Below, in pieces: positions 56,075 through 64,000 of a DNA stretch of 64,000 nucleotides (its first letter is position 1; the number at the start of each line of letters is the position of its first letter). The stretch covers positions 62,001 through 126,000 of the forward strand of contig JAQNDB010000114.1 of NCBI GenBank assembly GCA_029204045.2, in the 5' to 3' direction. The DNA is from Tillandsia leiboldiana (taxonomy: Eukaryota; Streptophyta; Magnoliopsida; Poales; Bromeliaceae). A program made the position numbers and the translations under genes. The notes beneath the pieces were generated by a model. It was not told the origin of the DNA, searched no databases, and saw only the letters and a program-made list of their open reading frames with translations.

Positions 56075-56150
56075 GGAAGCTACGGGCGGCGGTGCCTGCA
56101 ACCTGTTCTTGTTTGATTTGGGATGTAGGCGGCAGTCGTTCGGAATTTCC
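56075..56150 (+). other. Invariant-loop hairpin, E right LTR
   Basis: Inner stem GCCTGCA/TGTAGGC around the CCTGTTCTTGTTTGAT loop. Confidence 0.7.
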
Positions 56151-56219
56151 GGGCCTCTCGTGTGAGGGATTGAGGATTTATTCCCAGATTGGGTCACCCT
56201 AGATTGTGGAATGTGCATT

Positions 56220-56410
56220 AGCTGATCGAGTCGTTGAGGGTTCTCCGACCTAGCTACGGGAGTTTTGGGCTCTGGCAGATCGAGTCATGGAGGGTTCCCG
56301 ACATAGCCATGGGTTGTGCATTATCAGATTGAGTCGTGGAGGGTTCTCCGACATAGCTGTGAGAGTTTGGGCATTTCCTGATCGAGTCGTGGAGGGTTCT
56401 CCGACTGAGT
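56220..56410. repeat. ~55-bp hairpin minisatellite, E right LTR
   Basis: Counterpart of 37838-38030. Confidence 0.75.
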
Positions 56411-56719
56411 TGTGTTATTTGAGCATTTGAGTTTTCGATCTGTTTGATCGTGGACCATAGCCTGTATTTGCCGCTTGTTGAGACAGATGAGACACGCTTG
56501 AGCTCGGTGGGGTCGCACCCCTCGAGTTACGCTCTGGATGCGATGATGATGCGCCTAGTTGATATACTAGAGGTCACTTTGCGTGATATTGTGATAGTCC
56601 GTGCAGGACGCCCTACGTAAGTCCAAGTCCTTTGTGGGCGTAGTGGCACTAGGTAGGCGCAGGCTTGACTGGGCGAGTTTTGGCAGTCATGGAGATTTGA
56701 GTATTGTGAGCACCTCGTG

Positions 56720-56905
56720 AGCGAGTGGATGCATAGCCTGTTCTTAGATGAGTGTTTCCTTTGAGCATGATACTCGAGGCATATTAGTAGTAGGTGGATG
56801 CATAGCCTGTTCTTAGATGAGTGTTTCCTTTGAGCATGATACTCGAGGCATATTAGCAGTAGGTGGATGCATAGCATGTTCTTAGATGAGTGTTTCCTTC
56901 GAGCA
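56720..56905. repeat. 68-bp tandem repeat, E right LTR
   Basis: Three units, counterpart of 38340-38525. Confidence 0.85.
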
Positions 56906-57337
56906 TGATATTTGTGGCATATTAGCTGTAGTTTCATTCAGCTTTCCTTTTATCTATCTGCATACCTATTGTTTGCCTCTAGTAGACTTAGTGGGCATAC
57001 CGTGGGTATTGGTGACGGTACCCACAGGGAACTACCTTCTGCAGTAGTTCTCACACCCGCTGCGGTGAGAGGTTTTCAGAGGTTGCTGTTCCGGCTTGAT
57101 TCGCGTGGAGACAGCTGATCGAGGTGAGGACGTGGCCGAGTAGCTCCTTACCCCTTTTTATTCGAGAGTCAGAGGTAGATGTACCCTGTATTTTTATGAT
57201 TTCACTTTTGTACTGGACAGTCTGAGAGATTTGTGAGGATTGTATTTATTTTTACATAGGGTGAGAGACAATATATTGAGGATTTATTTATATTCAAATG
57301 TTCAGTTTTGATTTCTGTAGCTACTAGTTTTATTTCA

Positions 57338-57347
57338 GCTCTGATAC
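57338..57347 (+). promoter_or_regulatory. tRNA-Met-like decamer, E right LTR
   Basis: GCTCTGATAC in the same conserved block as the other gypsy LTRs. Confidence 0.6.
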
Positions 57348-57463
57348 ATGTTTAACTATAGATCTGACTTGTAGGGTAGACGCTTCGTCTGTGCGGGGGT
57401 TTCCGTACAGATGGCTGATCTGTTGGCGAGCCCGGGTCACAGTTTCGGCCCCGGGGCGTGACA

Positions 57464-57468
57464 TGCAG
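57464..57468. repeat. Probable right TSD of E (TGCAG)
   Basis: First five bases after the E 3' LTR. The partner copy lies outside the window, so it is unconfirmed. Confidence 0.5.
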
Positions 57469-58110
57469 AGTTGAGAGAGCTGCAGGCTCAGTTGCAAGAC
57501 TTGATGGATTGAGGGTTTGTTAGACCCAGTGTTTCTCCGTGGGGAGCGCCGATTCTGTTTGTGAAAAAGAAAGATGGGTCACTCAGGTTATGCGTGGATT
57601 ACCGAGAGTTAAATAAAGTGACCGTCCGGAATAAGTATCCCATCCCACGGATTGATGATTTGTTTGATCAGCTTCAAGGAGCTACGGTCTTCTCGAAGAT
57701 AGAACTCCAGTCCGGTTACCACCAGTTGAAGGTGAAAGCCGAGGATGTATCCAAGACGGCATTCAGGACGCGGTACGGGCATTACGAGTTCACAGTGATG
57801 CCATTTGGGTTGGCTAATGCCGCTGCCACCTTTATGGATCTGATGAACCGAGTATTCCTGCCGTACTTGGACCGATTTGTAGTGGTGTTCATCGATGACA
57901 TCTTGGTGTATTCCCGAAGCGACATAGAGCATGATGAGCACTTGAGGATAGTGCTGCAACTTCTGAGGGAGAAGGAGTTGTATGCCAAATTGAAAAAGTG
58001 CGTATTTTGGCTTCGGGAAGTTTCATTTTTAGGCCATGTGGTTTCAGCCGCAGGAGTGGCAGTGGACCCGACGAAGATTGATGCCGTTCGGGATTAGCCT
58101 AGACCTACGA
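57464..58110 (+). pseudogene. Element F reverse transcriptase
   Basis: Plus-strand gypsy RT, entered from the E insertion point. ELRELQAQLQDLMD, a TGA where Arg is expected, then GFVRPSVSPWGAPILFVKKK, and an open frame 57561-58097 with LRLCVDYRELNKVTVRNKYP, QSGYHQLKVKAEDVSKTAF, MPFGLANAAATFMDLMNRVF, FIDDILVYSRSD (catalytic DD) and FLGHVVSAAGVAVDPTKI. The TGA and the stop at 58095 look like point mutations. N-terminal parts would be left of the window. Confidence 0.93.
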
Positions 58111-58531
58111 CGGAGAGGGATTTGTGGTTTATAGTGATGCTTCCCACAGCGGCTTAGTTTGTGTGTTGATGTAGCGTGACAGGGTAATTGCTTATGCGTC
58201 GCGGCAATTAAAGGATTATGAGAAGAATTACCCTACGCATGATTTGGAACTAGCCGCTGTTGTATTTGCTTTGAAGCTGTGGCGACATAACCTTTACGGC
58301 GAGCATTGTGAGATATTTACCGACCACAAAAGTTTGAAATATTTGTTTACTCAGAAGGAGCTCAATTTGAGGCAGCGCCGGTGGCTAGAGCTGTTAAAGG
58401 ATTATGATTTGAGCATACAGTATCATCCCGGCAAGGCCAATGTGGTCGCGGATGCCTTGAGTAGGCGAGCAGTGCAGTCTTTGAGCTTATCAATTACTCA
58501 GCAGATGCCACTGAGGGAGCAGTTGAGGTGA
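58111..58531 (+). pseudogene. Element F RNase H with connection-domain deletion
   Basis: After CCTAGACCTACGACGGAGAG the sequence jumps to TTTGTGGTTTATAGTGATGC (VVYSDAS of RNase H), so the SFLGLAGYYRRF connection and following region are deleted. RNase H continues: RQLKDYEKNYPTHDLELAAV, ALKLWRHNLYGEHC, TDHKSLKYLFTQKEL, RQRRWLELLKDYDLSIQYHP, ANVVADALSRR. Confidence 0.9.
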
Positions 58532-59125
58532 CTTGATATTGAGGTAGTGTCCCCTGGGGATTCTGCAAGACTTATGTCTTTGGTCTTGCAGCCCCCACTC
58601 TTTTAGATAGGATTAGAGAGAAACATAGTGTGGACCCCTATCTTGAGAGGATTAGAGACCAGATTCGGCATGGTCAGGGTGGGGACTTCTCTGTTGATGC
58701 AGCGAGAGTACTTAGGTAAGGGGACCGCTTTTATTTGCCCATGGACTTAGAGATTCGAGAGCTGATTTTGAGAGAAGCTCACTATACGCCTTACACCCTC
58801 CACCCTAGGGGAACTAAGATGTATAGAGATTTGAGGGCATAGTTCTGGTGGAACGGCATGAAAAGAGATGTTGGAAGGTTTGTTGCCCATTGTCTAACTT
58901 GTCAGCAAGTTAAGGCTGAGCATCAGGTTCCAGCTGGCAAGTTAGAAAGCTTTCCAATACCTGAATGGAAATGGGATCGACTGACCATGGACTTTATTGT
59001 TGGATTACCGAGGTCACAGTGAGGAGTTGATGCTATTTGGGTGATTGTGGATCGATTGACCAAATCAGCCCATTTTTTGCCGATACAGTCGAGTTGGACT
59101 CTAGAGAGATTGGCACAGTTGTACA
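58532..59125 (+). pseudogene. Element F integrase, N-terminal half
   Basis: HHCC finger with damage (HYTPYTLHPRGTKMYRDLRA, stop, FWWNGMKRDVGRFVAHCLTC), then AEHQVPAGKLESFPIPEWKW, TMDFIVGLPRSQ, a stop, and AIWVIVDRLTKSAHFLPIQ. It is cut at GTACA by solo LTR G and resumes at 63677. Confidence 0.9.
59121..59125. repeat. Target-site duplication of G, left copy (GTACA)
   Basis: Matches 63672-63676. Confidence 0.94.
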
Positions 59126-59489
59126 TGTGAAGACCCGGATCTTCGTGGTCATTACAGTGTGATCGATAGCTTGTGGAGGCCTATTTCTGTGGATAGTGTT
59201 AGTTGCGCGCAATCGGACCCAAGAAATGGACTCAGTGCGAGAAATGGATCAAGATTGCTTAATTGGAAGTTTCGTCAAAAAATAGAAGTGGATTCTTGCA
59301 AAACGGATATCGTATTTGGATTCAGCGCAGAAAAACGAGTGAAATGGCTATTTGGTTGCATTATTTGGAATTTTGGACTTCGGAATTGGACTCAGTGCGC
59401 GAAAACAGCAAAAGTGGCATTTTTGGAGCTTAATGGATCTATTTCAGGTTGCCGGTCCATGGGATTGCACGTGCACCAGGCGCACTGGC

Positions 59490-59760
59490 CGCTCGGCCAT
59501 CCACGCGGCGGCACAGGAGAGGCGGGCGCGGGCCATGCGGCGCGCCTGCGTTGGGTAGAGCGCGCCCACGTGCGCGCGCCGCCTTGCGCGTCCCCGCGCA
59601 GGGGACACGCGGCGCCGCTCCATTGGCGGGCGCCGCGTCGGGCGTGGCCACATCCGGGCCCTCCACCCGAGGGCGGGGCGCACGGATGGGCGCCACGTGC
59701 CCCTGGCGCGCGGCGGGCTGGGCCGGGGTTTGGGCCTGGCCCAGCACTGTGCTCCGCACA
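59490..59760. repeat. GC-rich tract in solo LTR G
   Basis: GCGCG, GGCGCC and CCCGCGCA modules directly upstream of a TTCTTCTTC tract and a TATA-like box. It occupies the position of the GC arrays in the B and C LTRs but has no shared unit. Confidence 0.6.
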
Positions 59761-60637
59761 GTGAACCCCTTGGGTTCTTTCTTCTCTTCTTCTTCTTCTT
59801 CTTCTTCTATTTATGAGCATCCTCCTCCTCCTTCTTCCTCTTTTGGATCCTTCCAACTTTGGGGACTTCTACAGAGGACTCACCTGTAACTCCTTTGCAT
59901 CTTCATCAGCAAAGAGATGGATTATAGAGGCTTCATTACCATCATCTTCTCCATGAGGCAAGCACCACCATTGTTGCTGTTGGTGGACCTTCCCGTCGCG
60001 TTTCAGTGCGAAACTTCCGCAGGACTCATTTCTTTGATTTTTGAGCTCATTTTTGGTTCAAAGTTTTCACAAGAGGTAAGGCTACAATTTTCGTATTCAA
60101 CTCTTCCCTCAGATCGCATGATTTTACAGAGTTTTAAGGCCATCTTTGGGACCCTTCATTTCAGTCTGGAATCCTAAACAGTCCTCAGTGTTTTGGCCTT
60201 TTTGGGCAGTAGGATGGGAATTTTTGGATGATGTTTGCGGGAAAATTTCCAGGACTCGACGATATACAATATTGGTATGTATCATTTTCCCCAGATCTGA
60301 GTTTTTATTAGGGTTTATGCATGATCTTTGGAGCACCTTGCTGTATTCGTGTACAGATGGAACTTGGTGGATAGTTCAAAGTGTTTATGGGTTTTCTCCT
60401 TCATTCGAGCATGAAATTTGGAGTTATTTAGCTCAATTTGTATCTTCTCTCGACAAGGAATCCAATGGTACCTCTCTTGCAGGATTTGGAGCACGTTTGG
60501 TTAGGTAACTTTAATGATATTTCCAAGTGCTGTTATAAGGTTTACTGCAGTCCCTGTTTTAGTTTTGATTTGAGCAATGCACCTTGGAATGCAGATAACT
60601 TTGTGGATATAAAGTCTTTTTCAGAAGGAAAATTCTA

Positions 60638-60787
60638 GATGTACACCCCAAATGGGGTGTACATCTTACACCCACCCCATCCTGGGGTAGGGTGAATTCC
60701 ACTCGTCACATCGATGTGACGAGTGGATGAATATCCACCGCAGGATGGGGTGGGTGTAGGATGTACACCCCATTTGGGGTATACACC
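60638..60787. mobile_element. 150-bp foldback MITE
   Basis: Nearly the whole length is one inverted repeat: the left arm (60638 on, GATGTACACCCCAAATGGGG) pairs with the right arm ending GGGGTATACACC at 60787. The centre is a perfect 28-bp palindrome around CGTCACATCGATGTGACG. Flanking TA dinucleotides (60636-60637; 60788-60789) suggest a TA target site, as in Tc1/mariner-type MITEs. Each arm also has its own smaller hairpin (GTACACCCC/GGGGTGTAC). Confidence 0.85.
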
Positions 60788-61429
60788 TAGCATTGCTCTT
60801 TTCAGAAATTCAAGTTGGGACTTCTTCTTAACTTCAAGGTGAGCAAATTCTCTTTTGTGATATGTGGATAAATCCCTTTGGAAAAGCCCCTAATTAAGCT
60901 TGGAAATGCTAGCAAGTTTATGTTAGCAGTTTTTGGACAACATTGTGATTTTTGCTTCATTTGATTGTTAAGGAAAATTAATGGTGGATTTTTGAGGACT
61001 TGAAGATATTTGTATGAAAGAGGAGATCTTTGTTTTACTGTTGGAGACTTCATTTTGAGGTATTTGCGGTTGCACATACTTTTTATTCAACCTTGTTGCA
61101 CTTGCTGAAATTCTGGAAATTGATTGTGCGGCGTGCATTGCTTCAGTGATTACGCCCAATCCGTGAGGCGGATTTGGATGATTTTCACGGCATCGGACTC
61201 CTGGGAGGATAAGGATTACTCACACCAAATTTCAGCTAAATCGGGCAGCGGATCGTCAAGTTTCTGGTGGGTGGTTGTGCTTTGCCGCAAACAACGATTT
61301 ACCCACTCGGGCTATTGGTTTCCCTCATGGCATAGTTGATTGTTGTTCTCTTCTCCTTGGTATAATATGGTTGGATATCCATGTTTAGATTAAGTTAATT
61401 GATCCTCAATGTATACACATGTGAATGAA

Positions 61430-62240
61430 TAGTTGATTGATGTTGCATTATCTCATATGAAGCGATTATAAGCGACCATCCTTAAATTTATGGCTATGTG
61501 AGAGTAATTGGGAAAAATTAATCTTTAGCCTACCCTTTGAAATAAATGGTTAACTTGATTCATGTGAGAATGATTTTGGTTGATGTATGTGAAGGATTGG
61601 CTATTGTATGAAGAGGACTTGCTTAATTTATGCGAGAATAATTTTGGTTGCTATATGCGAATGGTTCATTAACTCAAGTGTGAATGTTGGGTTGGTTGAT
61701 GTGAGAAGGACATGGTTGCTATGTGAGAAGGGTTATTGTGGCTTTATGTGAATGTCATATGGGCTAAGTGTGAATGGCTATCATGGGTATGTGAGGGTGA
61801 TCTTGTTGATGATTCTTGAACTTATGTCGTGAGAGGTTATATGTTAAATGATTCTTGACTTATCTATATGAGTATAATTGACTTTGTCGACCTTCTTCTA
61901 TGTCTTGTAATGGTTGTCATAATGGTTGATCCTTAGACTATTTTATGAGAGATTGTGTATTGTGGTTGGTTGGCGATTTGGCTTATGTGGAAAAGAATGT
62001 TGTTGGTGGATTCTATGTGCATCCTATGGGAGATCAATGAAGGTTGTGGAACCTTAGCATATTCATTGGTGATAGTTGATTGAATGTCCATATTTAAGTG
62101 AGGTTAAATGATCTTCGGCATATCTATGTGTGAACGGATGGTTCATGTGAGGGTGGTTAGTGGTGGTGTGAGAGTAGTTAACTTCTTAATCTTGATCTAA
62201 TTTGTGTGAGATTAATTGTTGTCGGTTATCTCCTGACTCT
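61430..62240. repeat. Diverged ~30-45-bp repeats in solo LTR G
   Basis: ATGTGAGAATG, ATGTGAATG and TATGTGAGG variants recur about fifteen times between G/T-rich spacers (GGTTGATG, GGTTGCTA). Probably an old minisatellite; unit boundaries are unclear. Confidence 0.55.
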
Positions 62241-63544
62241 CGTTATGTGAAAATCGTGATAGTTACTATTCTCTCTTTATTTCCAAATGAGAAAACTTGC
62301 ATGCTTGTACAAACTTGGTTTATGACATATTAGCATTTAACCTCCTATGCGGTTGATTATTATATTGGGATATCATGCTCTAATGGGTGTAAGAACACTG
62401 TTAGATGCCTTTCTTTTATTCTACATGAGGACACTTGCATGCTTGTATGGACATCTAGATAGGCCACCTTTTTCTGCTACACTATCATGTTGGACTTGAC
62501 TTAGGAGAAACCATGTTTCTTACTTTTCTCCTTTCATACTAGGCTCAGGGTATTTGTAGCTCGTGCGCGAGAAGGGGGTTTTGGGATAGTGTAGACAGAT
62601 TCTTGTGATCTGGGATAGGCTGGCTTGAGAGCAGGGTATTGCGGCGACCGCGGACATTGGGCGGTCGACCGGGTAGTTTGGGTTGCATCAGATCCAGGGG
62701 ATCGGGCTTTCTTTAGGGGTTGGGTTTTTCCCACTTTGATCAGAGTCGTGATCTAGTCCTGCTGATTTATATTACTATGATACTTATTACTGAGATACTT
62801 TCCTTGTGTGGGTCGCTCCCCTCGAGTGCCACTCCCGGAGTGTGCGACAGACAGGCTTTGAGTCCTTGAGACTCCTTCTTTTCATCGGTGTTATGCGTCG
62901 GCCAGCATACCCAATACGGCAAGGCACAGCAGGCAGTACCAGTTCTTACTGGTTCATTGATTGGGTTTATTCAGGCAGGCATGTTAGATACTGATGCATA
63001 TATTTAGCTATACTTCTTAGCACGGCATTTAGAGGCATACTAGCGGTAGCTTCCTCTTATCAGTGTTTTTGTTTATAGCTTACCACCTCTCTTATTCCTT
63101 CTATTGCCTCTGGTAGACTTAGTGGGTACGTCGGGGTTTGAGGCTTTACCCACAGGGGGAGGCTACTGGTTTTACTAGTGGTTCTCACCCCCATTGTTGT
63201 TTTCCCCCTTTCCTCCCTTTGTTTTGTAGTGTCTGCTGCGGGAGTTGCGGATCTTTCGGTTGACGGTTCGAGGCGAGGGAGTCGCGAGATAGATCCCTAC
63301 CAGTGTTGATTACTACAGTGGGATAGATGTACCAACCCGGATTGTGGGTTTCACTGTACACAGTTGTATTTTATTTTTAGTTTATCTCCCTTTTTGGATT
63401 TATAGATGTTGTATAGGTGGCTTCTACTTGTATTACAGTTTCGGTGGACCGGATTATTGTATCATTATTTATGGGAGATGGATATTGTACTTTATTTTTC
63501 AGTTGTACAGTGATTCAGACTTTTATTACAGCAGTTTTTCTTCA

Positions 63545-63555
63545 GCTCTGATACC
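63545..63555 (+). promoter_or_regulatory. tRNA-Met-like 11-mer in LTR G
   Basis: GCTCTGATACC, identical over 11 nt to the tRNA 3' end implied by the PBS of related elements. Confidence 0.6.
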
Positions 63556-63597
63556 CATTTAGTCGTTAGATGATACTTTTGCAGGTTGGACGCTTCG

Positions 63598-63665
63598 CCT
63601 ATGCGGGGTTTCGCATAGGTGGCGGATATGTTGGTGAGCCCGGGTCGCAGTTTCGACCCCGGGGC
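63598..63665 (+). other. Terminal hairpins of LTR G
   Basis: CCTATGCG/CGCATAGG (63598-63619), then CCCGGGTCG-cagttt-CGACCCCGGG (63639-63664). The first differs from the D stem at two positions, both compensated. Confidence 0.75.
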
Positions 63666-63671
63666 GTGACA

Positions 63672-63676
63672 GTACA
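63672..63676. repeat. Target-site duplication of G, right copy (GTACA)
   Basis: Matches 59121-59125. Confidence 0.94.
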
Positions 63677-64000
63677 TGGATGAGATTGTGAGGCTGCATG
63701 GGGTACCGACTTTGATTGTGTCTGATAGGGACCCAAGGTTCACTTCGCATTTTTGGAGGAGCCTGCAGACAGCCTTGGGGACCCAGCTTCATTTCAGTAC
63801 TGCCTTTCACCCACAGACTGATGGACAGTCTGAGCGGACCATTCAGACTCTTGAGGATATGTTGAGAGCATGTGTCCTGAGTTTTAGCGGCAGCTGGGAT
63901 CGACATTTGAGATTGGCTGAGTTTGCTTACAACAATAGCTTCCAGGCGAGCATTCAGATGGCGCCCTACGAAGCATTGTATGGACGGAAATGTCGATCGC
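63677..64000 (+). CDS. Element F integrase core, second half (cut by the window end)
   Basis: Continues the frame from 59125: MDEIVRLHGVPTLIVSDRDP, FTSHFWRSLQTALGTQLHF, TAFHPQTDGQSERTIQTLED (second D and E of the DDE triad), EFAYNNSFQASIQMAPYEAL, YGRKCRS. The stretch visible here is open to the last base, but the full gene is disrupted by G and earlier stops. Confidence 0.92.

Larger units (their letters stand above)
53881..57463 (+). repeat. Element E 3' LTR
   Basis: 3583-bp LTR; the left end reads TATAGAGTACCGGG (TG mutated to TA), the right end GGGGCGTGACA. Its U3 start resembles that of D (TGTAGAACACCGGG). It holds a 643-bp tandem duplication (54307-55585) with two TATA boxes, the invariant-loop hairpin (56075-56150), two arrays, the AGTGGG hairpin, the tRNA-like decamer (57338-57347) and the terminal hairpins (57386-57460). 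Confidence 0.92.
59126..63671 (+). mobile_element. Solo LTR G (Ty3/gypsy, Tekay-type)
   Basis: 4546 bp from TGTGAAGACCCGG to GGGGCGTGACA, flanked by GTACA on both sides. No PBS, PPT or coding domain lies inside, so this is a solo LTR left by recombination between two LTRs. The 3' part shares with E and D the blocks CTTAGTGGGTACG, TTCAGCTCTGATAC, TTTGCAGGTTGGACGCTTCG and the terminal hairpins. A GC-rich tract (59490-59760) and TATA-like CTATTTATGAGC (about 59806) mark a probable promoter. ORFs inside are low-complexity shadows. Confidence 0.92.

Noticed and set aside
59159..59889. ORFs of 150-200 codons around the GC-rich tract of G, on both strands
   Set aside because: No recognisable domain; the sequence lies inside a solo LTR and the frames overlap on both strands.
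60146..60508. 120-codon ORF in G as a small gene
   Set aside because: No similarity that I can recognise, no start context, and it lies inside a TSD-flanked solo LTR.

Overview
The window is a stretch of plant heterochromatin made only of nested transposable elements; I found no host gene, tRNA or rRNA. The evidence for a flowering plant with a large, repeat-rich genome is the Ty3/gypsy pol with a C-terminal chromodomain-like tail (Tekay/Del type), a SIRE-type Ty1/copia element with an envelope-like ORF, LTRs of 2.4-4.5 kb, and primer-binding sites for plant initiator tRNA-Met. The species cannot be named from this sequence.

Layout, outermost host first. Element F (gypsy, + strand) supplies reverse transcriptase, RNase H and integrase at 57464-59125 and 63677-64000. 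A 4.5-kb solo LTR (G, 59126-63671, TSD GTACA) splits its integrase, and a 150-bp foldback MITE (60638-60787) lies inside G. Element E (gypsy, + strand) was inserted in the F reverse transcriptase; its 3' LTR is 53881-57463, its decayed internal region is 39081-39256 plus 50782-53880, and its 5' LTR survives as 37460-39080. A SIRE/copia element, H (39257-50781, TSD AGGCT), interrupts the E gag. Element C (gypsy, - strand, up to 37459, left end outside the window) sits in the E 5' LTR. C is itself interrupted by D (2828-10947, TSD GGTAG, a defective gypsy derivative) in its integrase and by B (gypsy, TSD TACTT) in its reverse transcriptase.

The B region is distorted by assembly. A run of exactly 100 N (21284-21383) separates two near-identical ~10-kb stretches, 11294-21283 and 21384-31351. 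Variants that distinguish the two B LTRs agree between the stretches, so they are two readings of one locus, namely overlapping contig ends that were not merged. The real B is about 9.8 kb, and its frameshifts are mostly single-base indels that differ between the two readings.

Functionally this is a community of parasites at different stages of decay. D and E share one collapsed internal region (decayed gag and RT, integrase core missing), yet D has nearly identical LTRs and a perfect TSD, so it moved recently using another element's proteins. B keeps pol but lacks gag. H keeps most gag-pol domains, an envelope-like ORF and LTRs of equal length.

The most interesting signals are non-coding. 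They include an RNA-like hairpin with an invariant loop shared by the D and E LTRs and by the E interior; covarying hairpins at the 3' ends of gypsy LTRs; a conserved U5 sequence identical to the tRNA-Met 3' end and so complementary to the element's own primer-binding site; different hairpin-bearing minisatellites in the LTRs of four families; and a TCCGGATC array plus TATA box that recurs upstream of the H envelope-like gene.
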